A stretch of DNA of 64,000 nucleotides from Burkholderiales bacterium (GTDB lineage: Bacteria > Pseudomonadota > Gammaproteobacteria > Burkholderiales > Burkholderiaceae_C), in assembly GCA_017307865.1 (NCBI GenBank), contig JAFKGE010000029.1, positions 1-64,000 on the forward strand. Direction: 5' to 3'. The position numbers and the translations under genes are program-made. The notes beneath the pieces were generated by a model. That model saw nothing but the letters and a program-made list of their open reading frames with translations, searched no databases and was not told where the DNA came from. Shown in pieces: positions 32,513-47,797 of this stretch (position 1 is the stretch's first letter; every line of letters starts with the position of its first letter).

Positions 32513-33021
32513 GCGGGCGCGTTGCCCACGGCGATGCCTTCGGCCAGCAGGCGCTGGCGTTCCTCGTCGGCCTCGGCCTCGATCAACGCGCGGTGCGCCT
32601 CGCTGTAGGCCAAGGCTTCTTCCACGGCGGGCAGGGGCAGGTTCCAGTTTTCGGCCGCCTCGGCGGCGCTCAGGCCGTTGGCCTGGGCGTCGAGCCAGAC
32701 CGCGCTGGCCTGCAGCTTGCGCCCCTTGATCCAGAGCTGGCGGCGCCAGGGGTGCGGGCGTTGCACCAGCCATTGCCAGGTGGGCGGCAGGGCGGCTTCC
32801 AGTTCGGGAATGGCCAGGCGGGTGGCCTGCTCGGCGCTGCGCCCGACAAAAAGATGGTTGCCCCGGCGCGCCTCATTGACCAGCAGCGTCGTGACCTGGG
32901 CGGCGCGCAGTACGGTGTCCTTGACGCTGGAGGCGGACAGCGCGGCACGCAGGTTGGCCAGGATTTCGTCCTGCTCGGGCGTCAGGTCGAAGTTGGCGCG
33001 TTTGGTGGCGATGGCGGACAT
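32509..33021 (-). CDS. DUF433-type antitoxin with ribbon-helix-helix-like N-terminus
   Basis: 170 residues. The N-terminal part (about 10-60, FDLTPEQDEILANLRAAL, then VTTLLVNEARRGNHLFVG) looks like an RHH-type DNA-binding/dimer region. The C-terminal part (about 115-160, ANGLSAAEAAENWNLPLPAV) is the DUF433 helix-turn-helix. It is larger than the 75-80-residue stand-alone DUF433. It is followed by its DUF5615 toxin and preceded by an inverted repeat, so autoregulation is likely. Confidence 0.8.
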   Translation of the reverse strand: MSAIATKRANFDLTPEQDEILANLRAALSASSVKDTVLRAAQVTTLLVNEARRGNHLFVGRSAEQATRLAIPELEAALPPTWQWLVQRPHPWRRQLWIKGRKLQASAVWLDAQANGLSAAEAAENWNLPLPAVEEALAYSEAHRALIEAEADEERQRLLAEGIAVGNAPA

Positions 33022-33058
33022 GGGCTGGCATCCTTCTTTGTGAATGCTCGAATTATGA

Positions 33059-33075
33059 GTTTATTTTGAGTAAAC
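33059..33075. promoter_or_regulatory. Candidate autoregulatory operator of the DUF433/DUF5615 module
   Basis: GTTTA-N7-TAAAC, an inverted repeat 38 bases before the antitoxin start codon, within an AT-rich patch that is otherwise rare here. Confidence 0.45.
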
Positions 33076-33193
33076 ATCAAACCGAGTCGAGATTCATCGC
33101 CATGCCGCAGGCTGGCTGCCCGTGCTGTTGCGGGGCCACCGCCGCCCGGCGGACGAGTTTGGCCCGCGCCTGGGCCGCGGCCCCCCGGCAGTC

Positions 33194-33442
33194 TTAACTT
33201 TTCTTGGTCACCAGCCCATAAATGAACAGCACGATGATGGCGCCCACCACCGAGGCGATCCAGCCGGCCGGCGTGCCCTGGGCGTACAGGCCGATCGCGG
33301 CGCCGCCGTAGCTGGCGACCAGCGAGCCGACGATGCCCAGCAGGGTGGTCATGATGAGGCCCATTTTCTGGTCGCCGGGCATGATGGCGCGGGCGATCAG
33401 GCCGACGATGAAGCCGACGATGATGGTGACGATGATGCTCAC
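33194..33442 (-). CDS. GlsB/YeaQ/YmgE family stress-response membrane protein
   Basis: 82 residues, almost entirely hydrophobic, with three membrane helices (about 4-20, 29-48 and 60-78). Family marks are VGFIVGLIARAIMPGDQ and GIVGSLVAS. This 'transglycosylase-associated' family is induced by stress in several bacteria, but its function is unresolved. The start is at 33442 with GGAAAG just upstream on the minus strand. It is a single gene. Confidence 0.9.
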   Translation of the reverse strand: MSIIVTIIVGFIVGLIARAIMPGDQKMGLIMTTLLGIVGSLVASYGGAAIGLYAQGTPAGWIASVVGAIIVLFIYGLVTKKS

Positions 33443-33526
33443 GGTGCTTCCTTTCCACCCCTGGGGGGTTGTTGTTGATGGCCCGCTACTTTAATCCCCT
33501 CTCGCCGGGCGGGGAAAGGGCTGCCC

Positions 33527-35632
33527 TCAGCCGCCGGCGGGGGCGACGTCAGCGCCGGGCGCGGCCGTGAGCGCCTCAATGGCGCTGGCGTGGGTCAGCC
33601 AGGCTTCCTCCAGCGCGGCCAGTTCGTCCTGCAGGGCCTTCAGCCGGCGGCCGGCGTCGGCCAGCTCGGCGGGGGCACAGTCGGCGGCGCTCAGGCGTGC
33701 CTCCAGTTGCTGGCGCTCGCGCTCGATGGCTTGCATGCGCTGCTCGGCCTGCTGCAGCGCGCGCCGATGGGGGCGGGCGCGCTCGGCCTGCTGCTGACGG
33801 CGCTGGGCGTCCTGGCGGCGTTGCTCGGCCGGGTTGAGCGCCGGGCCCGGCCGCTCGGCGGCGGCAGGCGGGGCGGCGTCGTTGGGCGCCTGCGCGGCGG
33901 CGGCCAGCTCGTCGCGGCGGCGCCGGCTTTCGTCCTGCAGGTGGCGCTGGTAGTCCTCCAGGTCGCCGTCGAAGGGCGCCACGCCGCCGCGCGCCACCAG
34001 CCAGAACTCGTCGCACACGCTGCGCAGCAGGGCGCGGTCGTGGCTGACCAGCATGACGGTGCCCTCGAACTCGTTGAGGGCGACGGCCAGCGCCTCGCGC
34101 GTGGCCAGGTCCAGGTGGTTGGTGGGCTCGTCCAGCAGCAGCAGGTTGGGGCGCTGCCACACGATCATGGCCAGCACCAGGCGCGCCTTCTCGCCGCCGC
34201 TGAACTGGCCCACGGGCTGCAGCACCATCTCGCCCGGAAAGCTGAAGCGCCCCAGGAAGTTGCGCAGTTGCTGCTCGCGCGCCGCTTCGCTGTTGGCCTG
34301 GCCGCTCTCGCGCGCCAGCCGCACCAGGTGCTCCAGCGGCGTGTCCTGCGGGCGCAGCACGTCCAGCTCCTGCTGCGCGAAGTAGCCGATGGACAGGCCC
34401 TTGCCTTCGGTCAGCCGCCCGCCCAGCAGCGCCAGCGTGCGCGCCACCGTCTTGACGAAGGTGGACTTGCCCTGGCCGTTGGCGCCCAGGATGCCGATGC
34501 GCTGGCCGGCCAGCACGGTGCGGTTGACGCCGCGCAGGATCACGCGCGGCGCCGTCGATTCTGAGTCGAATCGGGCTGCAGCGCCCGTTACATATGCGCC
34601 AGCAGCTTCGTTTTCAGGAGCATTCTGCAAGTCCTGCGCCGCATAGCCGAACACGCCCTCGCTGATCGCCAGCATCGGGTTGGGCAGGTTGGCCGGCTCC
34701 AGAAACTCGAACTGGAATTCGGCCTCGGCCAGCACCGGCGCGATGCGCTCCATGCGCTCCAGCGCCTTGACGCGGCTTTGCGCCTGCCTGGCCTTGGTGG
34801 CCTTGGCCTTGAAGCGGTCGATGAACTTCTGCAGGTGGGCGATCTTGTCCTGCTGCCTGGCGAAGGCGGCCTGCTGCAGCGTCAGCTGCTGCGCGCGCAG
34901 CTCCTCGAAGGCGCTGTAGTTGCCGCCGTAGCGCGTGAGGCGCCCGCCCTCGATGTGCAGGGTGACGCGCGTGACGGCGTCCAGGAACTCGCGGTCGTGG
35001 CTGATCACGATCAGCGTGCCGGGGTAGCGCTGCAGCCAGCCTTCCAGCCACACCAGCGCGTCCAGGTCCAGGTGGTTGGTGGGCTCGTCCAGCAGCAGCA
35101 GGTCGCTGGGCGCCATCAGCGCGCGCGCCAGCTGCAGGCGCATGCGCCAGCCGCCCGAGAAGCTGTTGACCGGCTGGCCCAGCTGCGCGGGCGTGAAGCC
35201 CAGGCCCAGGATCAGCGCCTCGGCGCGCGCGCGGGCGTCGTGCGCGCCGGCGTCCTGCAGGTCGGCGTGCGCCTGGGCAATCGCCATGCCGCGCGCGGCA
35301 TCATCCGGGCTCTCGTCGCCCGATTGCTCTGCTTGTGATAGCTGCTCGCGCAGGCGTGTCAAGCGCTCGTCGCCAGAAAGCACGAAATCGGTGGCCGCCT
35401 CGCCGGTTTCCGGCATGTTCTGCGCCACCTGCGCGATCTGCCAGCCGGCGGGCCGCGAGAAATTGCCGCCGTCCTCGTGCAGCGAGCCGTTCAGCAGCGC
35501 GAACAGGGTGGATTTGCCGGCGCCGTTGCGCCCCACCAGGCCGAGCTTTTCGCCCGGATGAATGGTGGCGCTGGCGCCTTGCAGCAGGACCTTGGCGCCG
35601 CGGCGCAAGGTGACGTCGTTGAGTTGAATCAT
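33527..35632 (-). CDS. ABC-F family ATPase (YheS-like)
   Basis: 701 residues. A soluble twin-ATPase of the translation-factor type. The first nucleotide domain has Walker A GRNGAGKST (about 35-43), signature NSFSGGWRMRLQLA and Walker B LLLLDEPTNHLDL. A charged linker lies at about 235-310. The second domain has GANGQGKST, QFSGGEKARLVLA and LLLLDEPTNHLDL. The C-terminal extension (about 570-700) is a coiled coil rich in Gln and Arg. Residues about 339-356, near the start of the second domain, are encoded by a dispersed hairpin repeat and look inserted. YheS-like members bind ribosomes; the precise role is unknown. Confidence 0.93.
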   Translation of the reverse strand: MIQLNDVTLRRGAKVLLQGASATIHPGEKLGLVGRNGAGKSTLFALLNGSLHEDGGNFSRPAGWQIAQVAQNMPETGEAATDFVLSGDERLTRLREQLSQAEQSGDESPDDAARGMAIAQAHADLQDAGAHDARARAEALILGLGFTPAQLGQPVNSFSGGWRMRLQLARALMAPSDLLLLDEPTNHLDLDALVWLEGWLQRYPGTLIVISHDREFLDAVTRVTLHIEGGRLTRYGGNYSAFEELRAQQLTLQQAAFARQQDKIAHLQKFIDRFKAKATKARQAQSRVKALERMERIAPVLAEAEFQFEFLEPANLPNPMLAISEGVFGYAAQDLQNAPENEAAGAYVTGAAARFDSESTAPRVILRGVNRTVLAGQRIGILGANGQGKSTFVKTVARTLALLGGRLTEGKGLSIGYFAQQELDVLRPQDTPLEHLVRLARESGQANSEAAREQQLRNFLGRFSFPGEMVLQPVGQFSGGEKARLVLAMIVWQRPNLLLLDEPTNHLDLATREALAVALNEFEGTVMLVSHDRALLRSVCDEFWLVARGGVAPFDGDLEDYQRHLQDESRRRRDELAAAAQAPNDAAPPAAAERPGPALNPAEQRRQDAQRRQQQAERARPHRRALQQAEQRMQAIERERQQLEARLSAADCAPAELADAGRRLKALQDELAALEEAWLTHASAIEALTAAPGADVAPAGG
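34567..34617. repeat. ~50-bp hairpin repeat, copy 5, inside the ABC-F gene
   Basis: GAATCGGGCTGCAGCGCCCG, loop, GCGCCAGCAGCTTCGTTTTC fits the family consensus. It is read in frame on the minus strand and adds residues to a loop of the second ATPase domain. Confidence 0.65.
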
Positions 35633-35715
35633 GAGTGGTGAAAAGGGTCACGCCAGCGCGGCGTGCCACGCTGGCGTGTGCAATGCGCGGGTGGCCCGCA
35701 GGCCGCCGTGCGGGG

Positions 35716-36978
35716 TCAGGCTTCGCCCAGGCGCGAATCGACGGCGCTGCCCAGGCGCGAGTCGCGGTAGCCCGACAGCTCGAAGCCGGTGCTGCCGAAG
35801 CCCGTGGCGCCGAAGCCGCTGGGGCGCACGTCCAGCGTGATGTCGGTGAAGGTGGGCTCGTTGCTGGTCGCGTCGTCGTCTTGCGCCTGGTTGGCCGAAA
35901 AGCGCGTGCTCGCGTTTTGCATCCGCCACAGCAGGTTGGTGGGCGAGTCGGCGAAGGCCAGCGCGTCCTTGCGGTCGATGCGCTGCTCGCGCACCAGGCG
36001 CGCCAGGTCGGCCTCGTAGGTCTGCGAGCCCTCGGCGATGGCGTTGTCCATGGCTTCCTTCACGCCGCCGAAGTCGCTCTTCTCGATCAGGTCGGCCACC
36101 AGCTTGGTGTTGAGCAGCACCTCGACCGCCGGCACGCGCCCGCCGTCCAGCGCCGGGATCAGGCGCTGCGAGACGATGGACTTGAGCGCCGCCGCCAGAT
36201 CGCCCAGCAGGGTGGGGCGCACCTCGACCGGGTAGAAGCTGAGAATGCGGTTGAGCGCCTGGTAGCTGTTGTTGGCGTGCAGCGTGGCCAGGCACAGGTG
36301 GCCCGACTGCGCGTAGGCGATGGCGGCGGTCATGGTCTCGCGGTCGCGGATCTCGCCGATCATGATGACGTCGGGCGCCTGGCGCAGGGCGTTCTTCAGC
36401 GCCGTTTGCAGCGTCTCGGTGTCGGTGCCGACCTCGCGCTGGTTGACCAGCGACCGCTTGTTGCTGAACATGTACTCGATCGGGTTTTCGATCGTCAGGA
36501 TGTGGCCCGGCACGCGCTCGTTGCGGTGGTCCAGCATGGCCGCCAGGGTGGTCGACTTGCCGGCGCCGGTGGCGCCCACCATCAGGATCAGGCCGCGCTT
36601 TTCCATCACCAAGCGCTCCAGCACGCCCGGCAGGTTGAGCGAGTCCAGCCGCGGGATGTCGGGGCTGATGAAGCGGATCACGGCGGCGTAGGTGCCGCGC
36701 TGGCGCATGGCCGAGATGCGGAAGTTGCCCACGCCGGCCATCGGGTGCGCCATGTTCAGCTCGCCGGTCTCGCGCAGCTCCTCGATGCGGTTGGGCGGCA
36801 GGATGTCCATCAGCAGGTTCATCGTCGCCTCGGGCGGCAGCGCCTGGTTGTTGATGGGCACGCATTCGCCGTTGATGCGGATGGTGGCCGGGGCGTGCGC
36901 CGTCAGGTACACGTCCGAGGCCTGCTTGTCGGCCATCAGGCGCAGGATGCGCTCCATCATGGTGCTGGGGACTTGCAT
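35716..36978 (-). CDS. pilU: Type IV pilus retraction ATPase PilU
   Basis: 420 residues. A hexameric secretion-type ATPase that helps retract type IV pili in twitching motility. The Walker A motif GATGAGKST includes Lys141; the Asp box (IENPIEYMF), Walker B (VIMIGEIRDRETM) and His box (TLHANNSYQALNR) are all present. EPTFTDITLDVRP near the C-terminus distinguishes PilU from PilT. After it comes a 35-residue tail of repeated GFG and DSRLG units, longer than I expect. PilT, usually adjacent, is not in the window; the upstream gene at 37236 is divergent. Confidence 0.92.
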   Translation of the reverse strand: MQVPSTMMERILRLMADKQASDVYLTAHAPATIRINGECVPINNQALPPEATMNLLMDILPPNRIEELRETGELNMAHPMAGVGNFRISAMRQRGTYAAVIRFISPDIPRLDSLNLPGVLERLVMEKRGLILMVGATGAGKSTTLAAMLDHRNERVPGHILTIENPIEYMFSNKRSLVNQREVGTDTETLQTALKNALRQAPDVIMIGEIRDRETMTAAIAYAQSGHLCLATLHANNSYQALNRILSFYPVEVRPTLLGDLAAALKSIVSQRLIPALDGGRVPAVEVLLNTKLVADLIEKSDFGGVKEAMDNAIAEGSQTYEADLARLVREQRIDRKDALAFADSPTNLLWRMQNASTRFSANQAQDDDATSNEPTFTDITLDVRPSGFGATGFGSTGFELSGYRDSRLGSAVDSRLGEA

Positions 36979-37235
36979 GGCGTGGCTCCTGGTGGTGGGC
37001 GATGGCGGCGGACGAGGGGCGGGGTGCGCGCCGCACGGCCCTCCAACCGGTTTTGACCTTCAACCCGTGCATTGTAGGGAGCGCGGCCCGCCCATTGGGC
37101 CGCGCCACCGTCTGCGGCGCGCCGCGCGTCTTGGGGGCACAACGCTATGGAAATTCCCTAGGTGATTCGTCTTGCCAGACGAGTCGTTTCACTTTGTAAT
37201 GTAGAACTTGTGTCTAGCGGCGGGGTTTGCCGGGG

Positions 37236-37736
37236 ATGATGTACACCAAGTCCGATTTGGGCCTGCAGGCCATGAAGGATCGCCATGCGGTGGACATCAC
37301 GCGCGCGCAGCGCTCGGCGCTGATCCTGTTCGACGGCCAGCGCTCGGTGCGCGCGGTGCTGGAGGCCACGGCGGCGCTGGGCGTCACGGCGGCCGACATC
37401 GACCAGCTGGTGGCCCTGGGACTGCTGCAACCGCTGGCCGGAGCCGGCGCGGCGCCCGCGCCGGCCGCCGCACCCGCTGCCGCAGCGGTCGCCGGCGCCC
37501 GCACCGCGCCAGCGGCCGATCAGCCCAGCGCGCAGGAGCGCGCCCAGCGCTACCGCGTGGCCTACCCGCTGGCCACCGAGCTCACCGCCCAGCTGGGCCT
37601 GCGCGGCTTCGCGCTGAACCTGGCGGTGGAGGCGGCGCAGGGCTTCGAGGGCCTGGTCGAACTGCTGCCCCGGCTGCGCGCCGCCGTCGGCGACGCGCGC
37701 ATCCAGCCGCTGGAAGACGTGCTGCTGGGCCCTTGA
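37236..37736 (+). CDS. Hypothetical protein with winged-helix-like N-terminus
   Basis: 166 residues, not recognised. The N-terminal 60 residues ([17 protein letters not shown], then [17 protein letters not shown]) look like a small PqqD- or winged-helix-like fold. An Ala/Pro linker (about 72-95) leads to a helical C-terminal domain ([17 protein letters not shown]). No signal peptide or membrane segment. Start at 37236 or 37239, after CGGGG. It is divergent from pilU across about 250 bases, so a link to pili or surface sensing is conceivable but unproven. Confidence 0.7.
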   Translation: MMYTKSDLGLQAMKDRHAVDITRAQRSALILFDGQRSVRAVLEATAALGVTAADIDQLVALGLLQPLAGAGAAPAPAAAPAAAAVAGARTAPAADQPSAQERAQRYRVAYPLATELTAQLGLRGFALNLAVEAAQGFEGLVELLPRLRAAVGDARIQPLEDVLLGP

Positions 37737-37896
37737 CCGCGGCGCCGCCCGTCGGTCTCGCCCGCGTCCCGCCTTGCGGCGCTGCAGCACGGCTTGTTGC
37801 CGCTTCGGTCCGCGCCCTGTCGGCTGCCAGCGCGCTGCGTGCGTTGGAGCAGGACGCACGGCTTTCGTGCGCGTGACCGAAACAAGGAGAATGACC

Positions 37897-38394
37897 ATGA
37901 AGATTGCCCCGATCATGCTGGCGCTGGGCCTGGTGTTGGCACCCGCGGCTTTTGCCCAGGCGCCGGCGGCCGCGGCCACGGTGCACGCCGTCTGCAAGGA
38001 CGGCAGCCCCTTCGAGGGCGCCAGCCTGCGCGGCGCCTGCCGTGGTCACGGTGGCGTGGACAAGAAGGCCAGCAAGGCCGGGGCGGCCGCTGCCGGCGCG
38101 GCCCCCGCCACCGCGCCGGCAGCGGCAACCTCGGCCAAGGTGACGCCGGACAAGCAAGAGGCTGGAGCGGACAACAAGCGTAACGCAGCCCCAGCGGCCA
38201 AGGCCAAGCCGGCCACCAACGTGGCACGCGCGCCCGGCGGCGGCGCCGGCCAGGTCTGGGTCAACGACGCCACCAAGGTCTACCATTGCAGCGGCGACCG
38301 CTACTACGGCAAGACCAAGCAGGGCGAATACATGAGCGAGGCCGACGCCAAGGCCAAGGGCATGCACGCCTCGCACGGCAAGGCCTGCTCCTGA
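37897..38394 (+). CDS. Exported DUF3761 protein
   Basis: 165 residues. Signal peptide about 1-21 (ending AFAQ). The DUF3761 motif ([20 protein letters not shown], then HGGVDK) has two Cys. An Ala/Pro/Lys linker follows, then a second conserved block with [17 protein letters not shown] and a C-terminal Cys. Periplasmic or secreted, function unknown. The ATG at 37897 is chosen because AAGGAG lies 7 bases upstream; the ATG two codons earlier is too close. Confidence 0.8.
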   Translation: MKIAPIMLALGLVLAPAAFAQAPAAAATVHAVCKDGSPFEGASLRGACRGHGGVDKKASKAGAAAAGAAPATAPAAATSAKVTPDKQEAGADNKRNAAPAAKAKPATNVARAPGGGAGQVWVNDATKVYHCSGDRYYGKTKQGEYMSEADAKAKGMHASHGKACS

Positions 38395-38432
38395 TCGCGC
38401 CCCGGGCGCGAGGCGCGTCCGCCGCCGCCCAC

Positions 38433-38463
38433 GTCCAAGCCGCGCCCACCGGTCGGCTTGGAC
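38433..38463. terminator. Hairpin between convergent DUF3761 and DUF2501 genes
   Basis: A perfect 10-bp stem GTCCAAGCCG/CGGCTTGGAC with an 11-base loop. It lacks a clear T run, so terminator function is only likely from position. Confidence 0.45.
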
Positions 38464-38496
38464 CGCTTGGCGCTCGTCAGCCGACAAGGACGCGGT

Positions 38497-38961
38497 TCAC
38501 AGCAGCGAACCGGCGTTGTCCAGCACGTAGTCGCAGGCCTTTTCCTTCAGCTTGCCCTGGACGCTGCCCAGGTTGAAGGACTTGCCGCCCGAGCCCGTCA
38601 CCAAGCCCGACAGGCCGCTCAGGTAGCCCTCGTCCTTGGGCGCCTCCTGCTGGCCGCCCAGGCCCATCTTGCCCAGCAGCTGGTTCTTGACCTGCGCCGC
38701 CTTGTCGGCGTTCAGGTAGTTGTTCTTCATGCAGTAGGTGATTACGCCCGCCGCGTTGCCGGCGGTGGACGAGCCGGTCAGTCCGGCGGCCGAAAGCGCC
38801 GACATCTCGGCGCCGCCGCCCAGCATGCCGGACAGCCCGGACGAGCCCGAGCCGCCGCCGGCCTGGCCGCGCAGCGCGTCCGCCAGTCCGGCGGCGTGCA
38901 CGCCGCCCGCGCCCAGGCCGCACAGACAGGCCAGAAGGCTGGAGATGACGAGGTTCTTCAT
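38497..38961 (-). CDS. Exported DUF2501 protein (YjjA-like)
   Basis: 154 residues. Signal peptide about 1-23 (ending GVHAA). A Gly/Ser-rich stretch (32-55) precedes the DUF2501 core, with CMKNNYLNADKAAQVKNQLLGKMG and a final ACDYVLDNAGSLL. Two conserved Cys could form a disulphide in the periplasm. Function unknown; E. coli YjjA belongs to the family. It is monocistronic and convergent to the DUF3761 gene. Confidence 0.85.
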   Translation of the reverse strand: MKNLVISSLLACLCGLGAGGVHAAGLADALRGQAGGGSGSSGLSGMLGGGAEMSALSAAGLTGSSTAGNAAGVITYCMKNNYLNADKAAQVKNQLLGKMGLGGQQEAPKDEGYLSGLSGLVTGSGGKSFNLGSVQGKLKEKACDYVLDNAGSLL

Positions 38962-39305
38962 GTGCGCTTGCTCCCGATGGAGGTTGATGCACCTGACTGG
39001 CCAGCAGCAGGAATGAGCGGACACGTTAGCACGGCGCCTCGGACGGCGCTGTGCCCGATGGTTGCCGCGCCGTGCGTCGCTGGGGCCTGAAATCGGCCCC
39101 GCGGGGCGCTCCCGGCCGGGGTGTGACAAGTTGCCGTGGCACCGCGCCGATCCATGCATCAAATGTGCCTCCATCGCCCGCCAGTCAAGCGCTGACAGCT
39201 ATGTTTAGTGCAGCGGCCTTGGCGGCTGGATGGCTCGCGCTGCACGCTATCATCGGCACTTCTGCCGTTTTCCTCCCATTTCCGGCCTGCGGGCCGCCAG
39301 CGCCA
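38962..39305. other. Intergenic region upstream of smc
   Basis: 344 bases with no credible gene. It contains the DUF2501 promoter side, one hairpin repeat (39158-39208) and, at 39248-39253, a TATCAT that could be the -10 box of the smc operon. No matching -35 box is convincing. An upstream extension of the smc frame through this region is rejected. Confidence 0.5.
39158..39208. repeat. ~50-bp hairpin repeat, copy 6
   Basis: CAAATGTGCCTCCATCGCCCG, loop, CAAGCGCTGACAGCTATGTTTAG fits the family consensus. It lies about 100 bases upstream of the smc start. Confidence 0.65.
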
Positions 39306-46098
<6,793 letters not shown>

Positions 46099-46104
46099 AG
46101 CGTC

Positions 46105-46725
46105 ATGCGTTTCGACGGTCGCCTGGCGCAGTGGGACGATCAGCGCGGATTCGGCTTCATCGAGCCGGTACAAGGTGGCGAGCGCGTGTTTGTGCATGTG
46201 AGCGCGTTTGCGCCAGGCGACCGCAGTGCCGACAACCGCCCTCGCGAGGGCGATCGCGTCAGTTTCGAGCTGACGTTGGACGCCCAGGGCCGCAAGCAGG
46301 CCCGCCGTGTAAGCCGGCCCGATGCGCCCGGCCGCGCACAGCCTGCGGGTGTGCCCCGGGTGATCCGTCGCCGCACCGAGTATCGGGATGATGACGGGGG
46401 TGGCGGCTTTGGCCGCTGGGTGGGCATGGCCCTCATGCTGGCTCTGATGGTGGCTTTGGGCTGGAAGGGTACCCAATGGTGGGCCGCTTATGGCAACCGC
46501 CAAACTGGGATCGTCGCGCCCCTGAGCGCAACAGACGGCCCGGTGTCGCCCTCGCAGCCATCGACAGTGGCGTTTCGTTGCGACGGCCGGACGATGTGCT
46601 CGCAAATGACTTCGTGCGCCGAGGCCACGTATTTTCTGCAGAACTGCCCCGGCACCAAGATGGACGGCAATCGCGACGGGGTGCCGTGCGAGCAACAGTG
46701 GTGCACCAGCCCGTGGGCCAAATAG
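46105..46725 (+). CDS. Cold-shock domain / membrane helix / Excalibur domain protein
   Basis: 206 residues with three parts. The N-terminal cold-shock domain (2-68) has GRLAQWDDQRGFGFIEP and RVFVHVSAF, the nucleic-acid-binding motifs. A central membrane helix (about 105-125, GMALMLALMVALGW) follows. The C-terminal Cys-rich Excalibur domain (about 155-202) ends DGNRDGVPCEQQWC, a calcium-binding-like DxDxDGxxCE loop. The Excalibur part should face the periplasm and the cold-shock part the cytoplasm. Function unknown. It starts 6 bases after ligA and its end overlaps the ROK gene. Confidence 0.88.
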   Translation: MRFDGRLAQWDDQRGFGFIEPVQGGERVFVHVSAFAPGDRSADNRPREGDRVSFELTLDAQGRKQARRVSRPDAPGRAQPAGVPRVIRRRTEYRDDDGGGGFGRWVGMALMLALMVALGWKGTQWWAAYGNRQTGIVAPLSATDGPVSPSQPSTVAFRCDGRTMCSQMTSCAEATYFLQNCPGTKMDGNRDGVPCEQQWCTSPWAK

Positions 46726-47642
46726 CGCCGCGACGCCCGCGCCTGGGTGTCGACCTGGGCGGCTCCAAGATCGAGATTGCCGCGCTGGATGCTCGGGGCG
46801 CGTTCGTGCTGCGCCAGCGCGTGGCCACGCCGCAGGGCGACTACGCGGCCACGCTGGACGCGATCGCCCGCCTGGTCGCCGCCGCAGAAGCCCGGCTGGG
46901 CGCCACCGGCCTGCCGCTGGGCATCGGCATTCCCGGCAGCCTGTCGCCGCTGACGGGCCGGGTGCGCAACGCCAATTCGACGGTGCTCAATGGCCAGCCG
47001 CTGCGTGAGGACCTGCAGCGCCTGCTGGCGCGTCCGGTGCGGCTGGAGAACGACGCCAACTGCCTGGCGCTGTCCGAGGCCACCGACGGCGCGGGCGCGG
47101 GCGCCGACGTGGTGTTCGCCGTCATCCTGGGCACCGGCGTGGGCGCGGGCATCGCGGTGCAGGGTCGCGTGCTGCAGGGCTGCAACGGCATTGCCGGCGA
47201 GTGGGGGCACAACCGGCTGCCGCTGCTGGCGGGCGAGCAGCGTGTTGCTCGCACCTGCTGGTGCGGTCGGCCCGACTGCGTGGAGGCCTGGCTGTCGGGC
47301 CCGGCGCTGGCGGCGGATCACGCGCAGGCGGGCGGCGGCGCGTGCAGCGCCGAGCAGGTCGTGGCCGCCATGCGCGCCGGCGACGCGGTGGCCGTGGCGA
47401 CGTTCGAGCGCTACGCCCGCCGCCTGGCGCTGGCGCTGGCGGGGGTCATCAATGTGCTCGACCCGCAGGTGATCGTGCTGGGCGGTGGCCTGAGCCAGGT
47501 GCCCGAGCTGTTCGAGCGCGTGCCCGCGCTGTGGGCACCGCATGTCTTCAGCGATGTCTTGCGCACCGCGCTGCGGCCGGCGCGGCATGGCGATTCGTCG
47601 GGCGTGCGCGGCGCCGCCTGGCTGGCGGATGCAAGTGTTTGA
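46713..47642 (+). CDS. ROK-family sugar kinase (fructokinase/Mak-like)
   Basis: 309 residues. ATP-binding RLGVDLGGSKIEIAALD opens the domain. ENDANCLALSE holds the catalytic Asp. Zinc binding is at the conserved GHNRLP His and CWCGRPDCVEAWLSGPAL. It phosphorylates a hexose, probably fructose, mannose or glucose; the exact sugar cannot be told. The start is uncertain: GTG codons at 46698, 46701 or 46713 all lie inside the end of the previous gene. The longer frame from 46476 is rejected because it would lie almost wholly over that gene. Confidence 0.9.
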   Translation: MGQIAPRRPRLGVDLGGSKIEIAALDARGAFVLRQRVATPQGDYAATLDAIARLVAAAEARLGATGLPLGIGIPGSLSPLTGRVRNANSTVLNGQPLREDLQRLLARPVRLENDANCLALSEATDGAGAGADVVFAVILGTGVGAGIAVQGRVLQGCNGIAGEWGHNRLPLLAGEQRVARTCWCGRPDCVEAWLSGPALAADHAQAGGGACSAEQVVAAMRAGDAVAVATFERYARRLALALAGVINVLDPQVIVLGGGLSQVPELFERVPALWAPHVFSDVLRTALRPARHGDSSGVRGAAWLADASV

Positions 47643-47797
47643 AAGACCGCCCGCGCAGGGTCGGCGTGGCGGCAGCCTGGCGCGTTTTGGGCTTGAAACC
47701 GGCGCGCGCGCCGCTTCATGCGGGGTTTACATCGCACGCGTACAGTGATTGGCACGATCCGGCCGCGACACGCCGGGCTCATTGCGGAGGTATCACC

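Noticed and set aside
35325-35350. Possible partial hairpin repeat in the ABC-F gene near residue 100
   Set aside because: Only GATAGCTGCTCGCGC matches; no second arm is visible.
39051-39305. N-terminal extension of SMC
   Set aside because: It covers a hairpin repeat and intergenic sequence; the GTG at 39306 gives the conserved start and normal length.
46476-46712. Upstream start for the ROK kinase at 46476
   Set aside because: It would place about 79 residues over the cold-shock/Excalibur gene, with no sequence resembling a ROK kinase.
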